This document shows, piece after piece, positions 11,514-23,982 of a DNA stretch of 64,000 nucleotides (its first letter is position 1; each line of letters starts with the position of its first letter). This DNA is from Clarkia xantiana subsp. parviflora (taxonomy: Eukaryota > Streptophyta > Magnoliopsida > Myrtales > Onagraceae). The position numbers and the translations under genes were made by a program. Under the pieces are notes generated by a model that was given only the letters and a program-made list of their open reading frames with translations, searched no databases and was not told the origin of the DNA. Location of the stretch: positions 12,134,763-12,198,762 of the forward strand of contig JAPTYO010000007.1 in the NCBI GenBank assembly GCA_036873135.1, written 5' to 3'.

Positions 11514-11850
11514 TGATATGTGCCCGAATATCGATAGGAATAAGAACACAAGAATGTATGTAAATAGGAAAGCTTACTTCCTAATCAACCCTAATCTCTT
11601 TAGGAGACTAAGATTAATTGTTGGAAGGTTGTTATTTCATTAATAAGAATACCCTATAAATAGGGATTACAAGAATCCTAAAAGATATACTAAGATATAA
11701 GATATAGATATTTAGGGATTACATGACCCCTAAGATATACTAAGATACTAAAAATATAATTATAACTAAATATATTGTTTATCCTAATAATACTATTCCT
11801 AATAAGATATAGATATAGTTGTAATCTAGACACTAGTAACGGCTGTAACA
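11514..11850 (-). repeat. LTR (5' LTR by element orientation)
   Basis: Identical by eye to 9043-9379. On the minus strand it would hold the promoter of the nested element; many TATA-like A/T stretches occur, so no single TATA box can be assigned. Confidence 0.95.
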
Positions 11851-11855
11851 GATTG
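11851..11855. repeat. Target site duplication GATTG (right)
   Basis: Matches 9038-9042; the codons on either side belong to the interrupted copia RNase H. Confidence 0.95.
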
Positions 11856-12055
11856 CTTCTTGCTCATCCATGAAATGGCGGCATTAGCAAGGAGAAGTAC
11901 TCCTTCTGAGGTGGACTTACGATCATCCGGATCGCCACCATGGTTGGCGTCACTGAACCCAGACATTCATCATAGCACAGTCCGTAGTCGGTAGTACCTT
12001 TCGGATATCAAATAATTCGTTTTACGACTCGTAAATGTTGATATCTAGGGTCCGA

Positions 12056-13336
12056 TCAGAAACATGCTACTAAGCCCACAACGTAAAATATATCTGGACG
12101 AGTGATTTGCATGGCGTACATCAGACTGCCAACCATACTGAGGTACTCTGCACTTTTCATCTGTTCATGCTCCGTATAAACTTTTGGGCCCGTACGCTTC
12201 GACAACGCGCACCCAAATACTATCGGCGTATCCAAATGTTTGGCATCTTGGAGATTGAACCTTGTCAACAATTTGTTGATATAGGCTTCTTTAGAAATAC
12301 ATAGTTTACGAGCAGCCCGATCTCTAGCAATTTTAATGCCTAGGATGTACGTGGCTTCTCCCATGTCCTTCATCTCAAACACAGATGTCAGTCATGACTT
12401 TGATTCATTTAAATAACTCATGTTGTTCGCGGCAATCAGTATGTCATCAACGTATGACGTCAATATAGCGTACTTCGACTCAGAGGTCTTTGTGTACACA
12501 CAGAGATTCTTGTGAAGATTCACGAATCAGTTGCCAACGATTTTCTCGTGGAACCCGCGGTACCATTGCCGAGACGATTGTTTAAGACCATAGATCGATC
12601 TTTGGTGCTTACAAACTTTACGTTCGTTCCCAGGGGTTATGAAACCCTCCGGTTGCTCCATATAAATCTCTTCCTCCAATTTTCCATGAAGGAATGCAAT
12701 CTTAACTCCCATTTGGTGCAGCTCCAGATCGAGGCTAGCAAACAGGGCTAGAATGGTCCGGACTGTAGTGTAACGCACAATCAGTGAGTATGTCTCATCG
12801 AAATCCACTCCGTGGAGTTGGGTATATCCTTTCGCAACCAATCGAGCTTTGTAGCGCTCAACGTTTCCATCAGCAGTGAGTTTCAATTTCAGAACCCACT
12901 TTACCCTTATTGCTTTGCCGTTAGCAGGCAGATCAACTAACAACCATACTGAATTGGCTTTCATAGAGGAGATATCTTCCTCCATTGCTTTCTTACATTC
13001 CTTTCCTTGAGGTCCTTCCAAAACTTGTTTAACCGTTATTGGCTCATCAACTGAAGTCAAGGTGAATAATTCACCCTTCTTGACGGGATACTTCTTTGGA
13101 GAAGTTCGGTGCCTTTGACTACGTCTAGGCTCAACATTCCCATCTTCAAATTGAACTATACTCCCACTAGGAACAATGCTCCCACTAGGAACAATGCTCT
13201 CACTAGGAACAATACTCCCACTAGGAACAAGAGCGTTGCTTGAACCTTCACCTACAACTTTTCTTGGTCGACCTCTTGGTCTCGGGATTCTACCTCCGAG
13301 TTGGACCATGAACCAAGTTAGTTGTCTCACTCCCAC
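12056..13336 (-). pseudogene. Copia reverse transcriptase region
   Basis: Two minus-strand frames (13336-12527 and 12382-12056) give copia RT segments: WVLKLKLTADGNVERYKARL, VAKGYTQLHGVDFDETYS, FLHGKLEEEIYMEQPEGF and IYGLKQSSRQWY in the first; MKDMGEATYILGIKIARDR and SLMYAMQITRPDI in the second. The YVDD-bearing stretch near 12430-12480 lies between the two frames, which differ by a frameshift. Upstream is a run of near-identical PSGSIV repeats (about 13140-13230). Non-functional. Confidence 0.9.
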
Positions 13337-13736
13337 TGATACCAGCAGGTAGTTGAGGAATTATAGGATTCTCATCCAACAGTTCAGCAACATGATGATC
13401 AGGTTCCACTTGATTCGTATATGCAGCAACATTGATCTGTGTGGTTAGATTGACTCCTCCAACTGGATTTATTATGAAAATGACCATTCTCATTTACCAT
13501 GTTGTTCACTGGTGTTGCCGCATCAAATCTCCAACTCGAAGTAAGTGAGACCTGAATATCATCGTCATGTTCTAGTTCAATCAAGACTTCATTCGATTTG
13601 ATGTTACCAAGCTTAGGAAATTCATCATCAAGGAACGTAACGTCTCTGGACTCATGTTCAACCACGCCACCATTTTCCTGAGCCGCCACAAACACGTATC
13701 CCTTAGAGTTCTATGAGTACCTTGTATAGATACTTT

Positions 13737-14666
13737 TCAGGCCTCTAGGTCCCAACTTGCCGAACCAGATGTCGGTTTGATGTGTGTATGCTGCGCAACC
13801 CCAAGGTCGCAGCCTGGTAAGATCCATATCTTACCAGTCCACAATTTATATGGTGTCGTGTCCACCAATTTTGAAGGAACAAGGTATACTACATGAGTGA
13901 CAGTCAACAACGCATCAACCCATAAGGAGATCAGAAGTTGGGCTTGCGACATCATGGTTCTTACCATGGTCAAGAGTGTACGATTACGTCGTTCCGTCAT
14001 ACCATTCTGTTGTGGTGTATAAGGGATCGTTGTTTGACGGACAATCCCTCTTTCTTTGCATAACTTGTTGAACTCATTAGATAGATATTCTCCACATCTA
14101 TCGGTGTGTAAGGTTTTCACCTTTCCTTCTTGTTGATTCACTACGAGGTTGAGAAATATTTTAAAGCACTCAATTGCCTCGGATTTACGAGTAATCAAAT
14201 GATTAAACCTGTAACAGGTGGAGTCATCAATGAAAGTTACGAAGTAACGTTTACCACCCCTAGAGATGAAATTCATGGGTTCACCTACGTCGGAATGAAT
14301 TAAATACAATGGGTACTCGACTCGAAGTGCTTCACCGAATGGTTTGTGGGTAGACTTTCCGGCTAGACAGTCCCCACAAGTGGCTTTCAGCACATGAGTT
14401 GCTACAGGCAGAAGCCCTCTTTGAGCTAGAGTATGTATTCGGTCGTAGCCTATATGTCCCAACCTCGCATGCCATCCAGCCGCATCAGTTTCTACTTCCC
14501 TAGATGATACTGAATACATTCTATTAGAATATTCATTTCTATTCATATCCATAACAATGAGACCATTAGAGGAAAATGCATTCTCATAAAAGACATTGCT
14601 TTTATTAATCCGGACAATGGAGTTCTCAAATGATAAAGCAAAACCATTATTCATAAGAGAAGTCAC
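13737..14666 (-). pseudogene. Copia GAG-pre-integrase and integrase region
   Basis: The minus-strand frame shows the pre-integrase zinc-binding style segment (WHARLGHIGYDRIHTLAQRG, CGDCLAGKSTHKPF), then the integrase core with HSDVGEPM, FVTFIDDSTCY, LHTDRCGEYLSNEF and IPYTPQQNGMTERRNRTL. In family terms these carry the D-D-E residues. The linker downstream (13290-13700) is in other frames. Confidence 0.9.
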
Positions 14667-14870
14667 AGAAACAACATTCCTTCAAATTTTAGGAGCAAAA
14701 AGGACATTTTCAAGAAGTAAGGTCCTCTCATTGCGCATAGACAATTTACAGTCCCTACTCATTAGACTTCAACGTGTGAGTTGTCGCCAATGTATATCCT
14801 TTTGAATCATTTGGCATACATCTGAACATGGAAAATAATCCATTTTCATTGTTTATGTGGTCTGTCACAC

Positions 14871-15739
14871 CTAAATCAAGAATCCAAGAAACGAATCAGT
14901 TAACATGACAGTTGAGGAAACTAAAGCTTCCATAACATATTCAATGTCGATTACCTTGACAGCATGCGGTTTGCTGGAACTAGTCCCGTCACCGATACGA
15001 CGATGGCTGGAGTCCCTGCATACTATCTCCGATTTTAACTGGAGATTGCCATGTTTAGGCTTTGTTAACGTTTTACGGTCAACAACATGTTGTCTCTTTC
15101 CTCTGTTCCGCAATTTCCTCTTATGTCCAGCAGGTTGTCCTGACACTTTATTTTCTCTCGTAACCATTACCAATCGAGCTTCTTCCATCTCGATTAACTT
15201 TAGGACTGATGCAAGATCCAGCATGGAATTACTGACAGTCAGCAGTGTCCTGGTTGCTCTCCAGGACTTCGGGAGAATCCCGATTATGGCTTGAATTTTG
15301 TTCATTTCAGCCATCTGACTCTCATCCTCAGGCAGTTTGATCATGCTGATGAGTTGATATACTTTTTCAAGTACATTGATGTTATCACTATTTAGAAATT
15401 CATCCAAAAAGGGTATAAGTGGGTGCATGTGAACTGCAATGTTGTTTCCATATTTCAGGAACAATGCATCCCATATGTCTTTTGTAACCGAAGATCCTTA
15501 TACTCATCATTAAAGTCCGAAGATATTCCAGATAACAAAATTTTCGTAGCTATTTTGTCATCCTGCTCCCACTAGAAGTGGGTATATGCTAGCCCTTTGG
15601 TTAGGCCTGCATCTGGACAGCTCATGGTATTCCAAATGTGGTATATCAGACCCTTATCATCAAGCAGCTCACTGATGCGTTTGAACCACGAGTGATAATT
15701 CGTCTCATTCAAAAGCAAATTAACACATGATGAATCCAT
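14871..15739 (-). pseudogene. Copia gag region
   Basis: The probable start is the ATG at 15739 (MDSSCVNLLLNETNYHSWF), a typical copia gag opening. A frameshift near 15480 moves into the 15464-14871 frame, which contains the conserved leucine-rich gag part (QAIIGILPKSWRATRTLLTV). No zinc knuckle could be read. Decayed. Confidence 0.75.
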
Positions 15740-17122
15740 CGGTGTCATTTGATACTAACACACTGATAATCATGCGACAATCAGGGAGACAATAACATTT
15801 TGAAAAAAAAAACTTACATACATCAGATATCTACAAGATAGAAGATGAACAATAATTATTCATCAACCATCTAGCAAACCCGACCACTAGTAAACCAATG
15901 TAAGGAGGTTGTGAAAGAGTTCACACTGCCGACGTCTCCTTTCTAATAAATCATTCTTTTAAAACGGTTTAATCGCTTTAACCGGGGAGTTTTAACATAC
16001 ACCCGATACTGGCTTTCCCAAGACCCTTTTTAAAACTTCTCGAGGAATTCATGCAAGTACATATAATTCTACTACACAAGAAAATTATCACATGCAGCCA
16101 CATCCTCAAACAATCATGCATTCGCGTCATGCGTCTAATGTTGCGAGGAACTCATTCTAGCATACATAATTCTACTACAGAAGTAAATTATCACATGCGG
16201 CTACATCCTCAACATTCATGCATACGCATCATGTGTGATCACACCACATCAAACATGCATATTTGGCGACTGAATATCGATTTGAAACGTTTGAGGCTGA
16301 CTTGCAATTCATGCTAACAATTAATCATGCGAACTTCTAGACATGGATTCTAGGCAATAACAACCATCACAGCATGTCTATCCTAGTGTGCAACTCATTA
16401 ATTAAAATCCAGGGTTCAGCCCACAACATGCAATATCCAGCTAGCTTAACATAGTCAAGACACAATTCTAATCATGCTATAATATCAATTAATAAAGCAA
16501 TTGCAAGTCAGCCCAATAAATGATTCAATCACATAATCATGCATTTTCCGAGATCTATCCCCATAATCGAAATTAGGCATCAGGTTTGATTAAAACATGA
16601 AAATTTCAAACTTATTGGCGCTGTGTAGGTAATTTTAAAAGTTAAAAAACAATTGGATTTTAAAATCTGTCTATTCTATTTTCAGTTGACTCGGGTCGGT
16701 CCGACCAAAACGGTTCGGTTCAGTCGATTTCGATCTGACTGGTCCGGTCCGTGAAACAGGACCGGTTCGGTATATATAGGAATTCAATTCGGTTCTTCAT
16801 GCAAACCTGGTCTGATTGGTTCACCCGTTAGTTACCTGGTTTGATCCGATCCAAATAGGCCAGATCGATTGAGAAAATTCGTCTCGATTGACCCGACCGG
16901 TTTTGACCCGTGGAACCCGACCCGGTTCGGTAGACCTGGTTCGGGTTCACATGGTTATCTGAGTCAGTCGACCTGACCCGGATGTGCAAATTGGACCGAT
17001 CCATTAACCATATAGAGTTCGGTCGAAATATACTTGTGGGCTAAGTAGAGTTTTAAAATCCACTAAAAACTTAATTTAGCCACCAAGCAATATTAACCAT
17101 AAAATAATTTTCAATATTTGCA

Positions 17123-17161
<39 letters not shown>

Positions 17162-17874
17162 TTCGGCACGCTATATATATATATTGTCAAGATTCTATAT
17201 TGGGGATATAAATCTATCAACAATATATTTTCTCAATCTTTAGGAAACTAATATATATCAATAATATCTAACATCCGATCCCTAAAATCATGTTAGAATA
17301 TATCGATAATCAATGTCACAATTGTCTTGTGAATCTAACCTAATTTTAGTCATTTTTATTCTTGATGGTGCCGAAAATTTAAAATTAATTTAAAATTGTT
17401 TCGGCCGGAAAAAAAAAATTAGGGTTAGTGGTCAAATTTTTAAATAAAATTTACTAAAATCAATAATCCAATATTCAATTTTGATAAATGACCAGTTTGA
17501 TGCCATCACTATTTATCTCTATAAATATTTTTGTTTACATTATTATAATATTAATTATATTTAAATAAAGTAATAAAAGAGCCATCACATTATGTACGAA
17601 CTTTGATTTACGAATTTTATTTTTCATATAATAATACAGGTATAGAACTTTCAAATTAAATATAATATCATATATTTTTAACTATGTACACAACAATATC
17701 AAATTAATCAACAGTAAGATGTATATATTCTTTCAAAATATTGATCAACTATAAAATATCATGGAGAAAATCTTGACAATAACACTAACAATATGATGAA
17801 CATGAAGAAAAGGTATAGTACTTTACATAGGACTCATAGAAGACTCTATCTATCTAGAACTATTTTTTCTTTTT
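15740..17874. other. Non-coding DNA left of the foldback element
   Basis: No gene seen. Includes the presumed leader and LTR side of the outer copia (no LTR pair detectable), a two-unit tandem repeat (16052-16242), a GGTTCGG/GGACCGG-rich stretch (16680-17000) and a TA run (17127-17157). Confidence 0.5.
16052..16242. repeat. Two-unit tandem repeat, ~100 bp period
   Basis: Both units carry ATAATTCTACTACA, AAATTATCACATGC and ACATCCTCAA in the same order, followed by TCATGCAT and CATCATG-like ends. Divergent. Confidence 0.75.
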
Positions 17875-19020
17875 GGGTCAATAACCTGGGAGAGGTCTGA
17901 AGTTTGGCCCTTGTTAATTTGAGAGGTCTGAAGATTGAAATGGTGATAACTGAGGTCTGAAGTTTGGACTTTGTGATTTTTAGGTTTTCCGTCCAAATTT
18001 TCTGTCAAATTTAACAGAACCGTGTGAAATGTCAAAAATACCCTTTTGTAATATTTGAATTAATAAAAAGTTTAATTAATATAAAGATGAAAGGACAAAA
18101 ATACCCCTGTCCATAATTTAAACCTAACCCAACTCCGACCACCACCACGGCTCCGGCCGGCCACCACCCTCTCCGGCGACCACCACTCTCTCCGGCGACC
18201 ACCACCCTCTCCGGCCGGCCACCACCCTCTCCGGCGACCGCCACCACGGCCTCGATTGGGCCCAAATCGGAGCCACCGGCCCCGATTGGGCCCAAATCGG
18301 AGCCACAAAGCTCCGATCGGAGCTCGGTGGCTCCGATCGGAGCTCTGTGGCTCCGATTTGGGGCCACAGAGCTCCGATTTGGAGCTCTGTGGCCCCAGAT
18401 CGGAGCCACAGAGCTCCAAATCGGAGCTCTGTGGCTCCGATTTGGGGCCACAGAGCTCCGATTTGGAGCTCTGTGGCCCCAGATCGGAGCCACAGAGCTC
18501 CAAATCGGAGCTCTGTGGCTCCGATCTGGGGCCACAGAGCTCCGATTTGGAGCTCTGTGGCTCCGATCTGGGGCCACAGAGCTCCAAATCGGAGCCACCG
18601 AGCTCCGATCGGAGCTTTGTGGCTCCGATTTGGGCCCAATCGTCGGAGAGGGTGGTGGCCGGCCGGAGAGGGTGGTGGTCGCCGGAGAGGGTGGTGGTCG
18701 CCGGAGAGAGTGGTGGTCGCCGGAGTTGGGTAGTGGCCGGCCGGAGCCGTGGTGGCTGGAGTTGGGTGGTGGCCTTAAGGGCATTTTCGTCTTTTCATTG
18801 AATCATGTGAGATGCAAGAAGGGTATTTTTGGAATTTTTTTTTATTTCTGGTCACATGCAATGCACATGACCAACTTCCGTTAGTTTTAACGGAAAAAAC
18901 TAACGGAGACCTCTATTATCTACAAATCCAAACTTCAGACCTTTGTTATCACCATTTCAAACTTCAGACCTCTCAAATTCACAAGGGCCAAACTTCGGAC
19001 CTCTCCCAGGTTATTGACCC
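17875..19020. mobile_element. MULE-like foldback element with palindromic internal array
   Basis: The 1146-bp element begins GGGTCAATAACCTGGGAGAG and ends with the inverse. Terminal inverted repeats of about 150 bp carry three spaced GAGGTCTGAAG(T/A)TTG motifs. It is flanked by TTTCTTTTT on both sides (17866-17874 and 19021-19029), a perfect though low-complexity 9-bp target duplication. No transposase. The interior is GC-rich: CTCCGGCGACCACCAC-type repeats on both arms and a palindromic array in the centre. Long ORFs predicted here (171-250 aa, both strands) come from the repeat and are not convincing proteins. Confidence 0.85.
18256..18640. repeat. Palindromic 21-bp satellite array
   Basis: Units of 21 bp such as GGAGCTCTGTGGCTCCGATTT alternate with their inverted form GGGGCCACAGAGCTCCGATTT. 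Because 21 is a multiple of three and the unit is nearly self-complementary, several frames are open on both strands and encode nearly the same heptad (for example SELCGPR/SEPQSSK and GALWLRF/GATELQI). Confidence 0.9.
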
Positions 19021-20589
19021 TTTCTTTTTTGCGGAGTGGTTTTAGGTGGACCATCATCAAGAGGGCAATACTTATAGCATGTTTACTTCACATTGATACT
19101 AATTACAACTCACACTGGGATCAGCACGTAAGGGATAAGGTGTTGACCATAAATATCTTTCAATTTCCACGGTCATCAGTGAAATTTGAACCACTAACAT
19201 TTGTTCAAAGGATGAAGTACTCAATGGGTACACCAGATTACACAATTAAGACCGAAACATTAATGACCAGAATATACCATTTCCAAAACATAACGACTAA
19301 CTCATCTATTCTCTAACCCAAACTTATTTAGAAAGCAATTTTTTATGTAAAACGTGAATCAATAATATTTAATAATATTTAAGGTAAATAAATATAGTAT
19401 AATTAATTAGATCAGATAATGACTCGTATCGAACTAATTAATATTAAAATTTCTGATCTAATTATTTTTTATGTTTTGGCACAATTGACTGTTTGATTAC
19501 GCCAACAAAAATTCTTTGCCTCATTAAATAAAATATATTATTACTTAAATGTCAATTAATACTTTTTTATTTATGATAATATTTTTTACTTACTGTAATT
19601 TAAAAGATACCTAGCTAATATTTTCTAGGGTATATACTGTTGTTACAACTTATTATTTCATGCGTAAAATATATTTTTTATTATCTCGATTAATTAAAGT
19701 ATTATCATGGATTCATGGGTCAAATTTTAATTTTAAATTCATGAAGATGAATTTTTTTTGGCCGATAATGAATATGAAAAAATTGAATACATAAGTTTGA
19801 GGACCAATTTAATGCTCCTTGTGGACCAGAATTGCTCCGACCTGGTTGAATTTTACTTGGTTATCTTATAATGACTAAAGAGTACGGTGTCTTCAGTAAT
19901 TTGTTTGTTTCTTTTGTTCTGTCGTTTTAGTGCCAGACATTTCACACTCGGTAATAATTTCGCACTAGAAAAAGGAATGACAGTAAAACAGATGTTCAAC
20001 CGATTCAACTGTAGGGTTTACCACGAGTTTTGACATACTCAAACTCGATTTGCGTCTTTCTATTCGGTATCGAAGGGATTGTGTGGTTTTGTTACAGTAC
20101 CCGCTGCTCTAGTTAATTCTCCACATTTTCAAGTGTAATTTATATGTTGTGTGCGATTACCCGATAAGTTCTACAAGTACAAGTTTCATTTTTTATATGA
20201 CCAAAAATTATTTTACAAAACAATCCATCCATTTCCGGTTTATTGGTTTGTAATAAAAAGTATAGGGTTTTGCCACCTCTCCAACTATTTGTCCATTAGA
20301 GAGAATTTTATTGACCCAAGTACTTATTTGTTGAGGAGAAACTGATCAAATTCGAAGTTCGAACCGGAGCTCAATATGAAAACATACTCGACTTAATATA
20401 TATATATATATTGATAATAATTATATAAAATTCGATAAAGCTCACGAGCCAGTCGAATCGAATTTAAACGACCACGATACTAAACAAAGCTTGACAACTC
20501 AAAATCTAACTAGTCAAATTGAATATTATCGGAGCCATTCAGATAGTTTCTTCACTCACTTACCGGGCTTAACAGAAATGGACTAGTAT
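19021..20589. other. AT-rich intergenic DNA
   Basis: No gene seen. About 20345-20520 contains CTCGA-rich pieces resembling the hAT-like insert in psi2 (29110-29488), probably a degraded relative. Confidence 0.45.
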
Positions 20590-20772
20590 CTCAATGGTTC
20601 AAACTTAAAAACGTGGCCATCTTAGTACAACTATCGGAAGCGACTGGACAAGATACCCTCACCTTCCCCACACTTTTTCTCATCAATCATTATGTGCCAC
20701 GTGTCCAATTTATGGGGAGGAGTTGCCCACTCGCAGAACAACAAAATCTCACGCGTCGGAAATTCTCCGCAG
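20590..20772 (+). repeat. Cluster block P, copy 1 (2.5 kb upstream of gene A)
   Basis: Shared with 33430-33722 and the split copy at 43508/45045. Common pieces: TC(A/T)ATTGGTTCAAAC-like start, CGTGGCCAT, CACTTTCTC-like stretch, TGTGCCACGTGTCCAATT, GGAGGAGTTG and CTCACGCGTCGGAAATTCTC. It contains a CACGTG box and an ACGCGT site, so it may be a distal regulatory block or a promoter relic; this is inference. Confidence 0.65.
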
Positions 20773-21083
20773 AAATAAAATATCTAGGTTACACAAAATG
20801 GAGCGATTATATTGTTCTAGTAAACTTTTTTTTAATAGATAATAATAGAAAATGTAATAAAGTAATAAAATAGTATTGAAAAAATGACAAGAATATTATT
20901 AGATGTCATTGTTTCATTTTATCTAAATTAGACAAAAATTGTAACATGTTAGCAATTTGTATCAAAGTGAAATTTTAACTATATTTTTTTTCAAATACAT
21001 AAAGCTTAATTAGTGGATTCCATATAATTATTATCGTTCTTTTTTAAAGGCAATTCACACCTTTTTTTTTTCATTCGATAGTT

Positions 21084-21088
<5 letters not shown>

Positions 21089-21126
<38 letters not shown>
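21089..21126. repeat. (TA)n microsatellite
   Basis: Uninterrupted TA run, seen directly. Confidence 0.95.
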
Positions 21127-21130
<4 letters not shown>

Positions 21131-21297
21131 CTAGATATATAAGATGAGAAGAGGTGATAAAATTGGATAGATGTAGAGAATACAGATGTTACTTCATGTA
21201 GATATATTAACGTTGTTTGAAAATAAAACGTAATGACTCCGTAAAACTTAACGATTCGTGAGAATGAATACGGTGTTTTTGAAGAGATTTAGAGCTT

Positions 21298-21340
<43 letters not shown>
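21298..21340. repeat. (TTA)n microsatellite
   Basis: About 14 TTA units, seen directly. Confidence 0.95.
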
Positions 21341-21343
<3 letters not shown>

Positions 21344-23054
21344 AATAGGATGTTTATATATTATAAGAAGTAGTTAAATTAAATATATGGAGCATGCTAA
21401 TACTTTAAGAAAGTGTAAAAATGTATTTGAATTATGGAACTCACTCGCCACTTGCACGTCACTGCCAACTCATCAAAGTGGAACTGCATGCTACCGTAAA
21501 TGCTACAGTAAAATTGGAACTCTCTCTAGTGGTGGAGACCAAGTTCAACTTCCATATTAGGACCCACATAATTTCATACTCACAATATAACTCTTTGTAA
21601 AAAAAATACTCTATAGATAAATTATATATTCATATATAAATATTATTTTGGTATTTAAAAAATATATAAAAAGTTACAAACATAATATATAAAAAAGAAC
21701 GTAATTTTGTTAAATATGAATGTCATAATTTAAAAATTATATTACAAAAAAAATACAAATAATATGTTAAATTTTCAACTAAAAAAGTGGACATATAGAT
21801 ATATATTTGAGATTACGTAGAATTAGCACATGCATACTAAAATCTTTTAAATGTTCGACCAAATTCTCAATAAATTTTTTTAAGCATTATATATTTATAT
21901 TTTTAAAAATACGAACATGAACAAACTAGTGAATGAGATTCAATTATTATATTGTATTAGTTAAAAAAAATTTGGAAAAAATATGTACACAATCATAAAA
22001 ATGTAATTGATTGTTTAACGAAATCATAAAAATGTATTTTTACTAATGATTTTAATATACATAAAACAAAAATATATTGTATATCATCCTAAAAATATTG
22101 TTTTTATATAATGTATCATAAAACAATTTCTTCATTTTATGGAATAATAATATAATATAATAAGTAAATTATATAGAAATATATATGCATTAAAATAATA
22201 TAATATTTTAGTAAAAACATTATTTCACGTTTAATAATATGGAATTCTATACTATTTTTCAATATTTAGAATAGACGGTTGTGTTACATGGTAAAATATA
22301 AACAAATTCAGTCTGGAAACTCTGAAATTGATTCAAAGTTAAAAAATTAGTAATTTTGGTTCGTGTAATTATTGAACTTATTTAATATTAATAATGATCT
22401 ATTACAGCTCGTGTCATTATCCGACGTAGTGTAGTATATATAATCAAATAGAGAAGCAAAATAATTGAATAAAATAATATTAAAAATTAGGAACTGACAT
22501 GAACAGTAAAGTGAGAATTTATGCTGGTGGGAACTATCATATTTCACTATTCACTTTATAATGGCTAAACGGTAATATTTGTTATCTCAGTCACGCCTAG
22601 TAGCGCCCAGTGGCAAATTATGAATTAAGAACCCCCATTTGGAACAATGAACTTCCATTGGAAAGTCAAATTCATATACTAGTAGGAGCCAACCATAAGT
22701 GAAATTGGAAACTAAAAATTCTCTATAATAACAAATTTACAATATAAAAATAGGAAATATGAATATTGGAATACTGGAAGTGGTCTAGACGTCAATGATT
22801 AGTATTTTGATAATTTATTATTAGAGTTTTTGACTAATATATGCGTATATGAACAACCAAATACAAATATAGACTATTTGAATAATTAATTACAAAAGTA
22901 GGTCAAACCAATATGTGACATCTCGGTTTCGATAAAAAAAAAATGAAAATCTGGTTTTTTTCCCTTAACCAAAATTTGGTTTTGGTTTTTTCCCTTAGTC
23001 AAAAACTGTTTGTGTTACAAGTTCGACCCAAAGAATTACAATTTTTGTAAATAT

Positions 23055-23230
23055 TTTTTTTTGACGCGTGAGTAATGCTGCTGGAAACTAACTCTCGAGC
23101 CCACTTAAGGACACGTGTTCCACTCTGATTAACGGGAAAGATAGTAGGGACCGGGTGGGACAGAGGATATCTCTCCTCCACAAACTCATTGCTTGTGAAT
23201 AATTTCACCCTTAACTTTATATATAGCTTC
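23055..23230 (+). promoter_or_regulatory. A-type CBF promoter of gene A
   Basis: TTTTGACGCGTGAG (ACGCGT at 23064-23069, CAMTA vCGCGb core), CACGTG at 23112-23117, then GATTAACGGGAAAG and a TATATATAGC TATA region near 23217-23225, about 100 bp before the ATG. The same order is kept at psi1, C, D and E. The second CGCG site (CCGCGT) found in C, D and E is degraded here (GCTTGTGAA). Confidence 0.75.
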
Positions 23231-23319
23231 TGTCAACCCCTTCTCTCTCTCTCTCTACTACACAATTCACTTATTGTTTCTTACTCAAAACTCGACCAAG
23301 AACATCGTTAAAGTTATCG

Positions 23320-23982
23320 ATGATGCAGGAAAGCTTCTCTTCATCCTCAGACACTACCCTTCTATGGTCTCCGTCGTCCGACGGCGCAAGCAGCAATACT
23401 CAGCCGCTCAACTTCTCCGACGAAGAAGTCATGTTGGCGTCGGAGAATCCCAAGAAGCGCGCTGGTAGAAAGAAGCTAACAGAGACGAGGCACCCAGTGT
23501 TCCGCGGCGTTCGTCGGCGAAGCTCCGGCAAGTGGGTCAGCGAGATGAGAGAGCCCAACAAGAAGACGAGAATCTGGCTGGGGACGTTCCCCACGGCGGA
23601 GATGGCGGCTCGGGCCCATGACGTGGCCGCGCTTGCTCTTCGTGGCCGCCGATCGGCTTGCCTTAACTATGCTGACTCAGTATGGCGGCTGCCTGTTCCG
23701 GTCTCGTGTAACCCAAAGGACATTCAGAAGGCGGCTGCCGAGGCTGCTGAGGCGTTTCGGTCGATCGAGTTAGTGGAAGAAGTGGTGGTAGTGGAAGAGG
23801 CTACGGCCACCTCGACGGAGACAACGGAGGCGGCATTTATGGTGCCCGACGATGAGGAGGTGGATTACAGTATGCTGATGAACATGGCGGAAGGAATGTT
23901 ATTGCCGCCACCGCAGTGGGGCGGAGCTTGGGAAGATGACGATGGTGATGCTTACGTACCACTGTGGAATTTCTCGGTTTAG
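23320..23982 (+). CDS. CBF/DREB1-type AP2/ERF transcription factor, gene A
   Basis: A 220-aa intronless nuclear activator. The family binds the CRT/DRE element (core CCGAC) and switches on cold- and drought-responsive genes. Residues 44-59 are the CBF signature [16 protein letters not shown], which also serves as basic nuclear signal. The AP2 domain spans about 60-117 with V14 and E19 ([12 protein letters not shown]) as in DREB1. DSVWR (119-123) is the second CBF signature. An acidic C-terminus follows with PPPQWGG and the end LWNFSV, a variant of the LWSY motif. Two ATGs are adjacent; the paralogues match the second (23323). The usual KWVCEV is KWVSEM here, as in C, D and E. The A-type promoter suggests cold and calcium/CAMTA control. 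Confidence 0.95.
   Translation: MMQESFSSSSDTTLLWSPSSDGASSNTQPLNFSDEEVMLASENPKKRAGRKKLTETRHPVFRGVRRRSSGKWVSEMREPNKKTRIWLGTFPTAEMAARAHDVAALALRGRRSACLNYADSVWRLPVPVSCNPKDIQKAAAEAAEAFRSIELVEEVVVVEEATATSTETTEAAFMVPDDEEVDYSMLMNMAEGMLLPPPQWGGAWEDDDGDAYVPLWNFSV

Larger units (their letters stand above)
9043..11850 (-). mobile_element. Young non-autonomous LTR retrotransposon carrying CesA and OSC fragments
   Basis: A complete 2808-bp element consists of two 337-bp LTRs (9043-9379 and 11514-11850) that look identical, each TG...CA-bounded, flanked by GATTG. On the minus strand the order is 5' LTR, initiator-Met-tRNA primer binding site (11509-11497), one 710-codon ORF, polypurine tract (9393-9380) and 3' LTR. 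It has no protease, integrase, RT or RNase H, so it must be mobilised by another element. It sits in the RNase H region of an old copia element. Identical LTRs point to a very recent insertion. Confidence 0.95.
8662..15739 (-). mobile_element. Decayed Ty1/copia retrotransposon (outer element)
   Basis: Read on the minus strand, the domain order is gag (from ATG at 15739), GAG-pre-integrase plus integrase (14666-13737), reverse transcriptase (13336-12056) and RNase H (about 11990-11856, continuing at 9037-8662). Integrase before RT is diagnostic of copia. Frameshifts and stops split the polyprotein into at least five pieces, so it is non-functional. RNase H is interrupted at a GATTG target by the younger element at 9043-11850; removing the insert restores a continuous frame around the serine-cysteine junction. 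I could not find a matching LTR pair on either side. Confidence 0.85.
20773..23054. other. AT-rich intergenic DNA upstream of gene A
   Basis: No gene seen. Contains a TA run (21089-21126) and a TTA run (21298-21340). The remainder is low complexity, with two GC-richer patches near 21440-21560 and 22590-22700 that I could not assign. Confidence 0.5.

Noticed and set aside
18032..18884. Long ORFs on both strands (up to 250 aa) with SELCGPR/SEPQSS-type repeats
   Set aside because: They arise from the palindromic 21-bp array inside a foldback transposon; unit length is a multiple of three, so frames stay open without selection.
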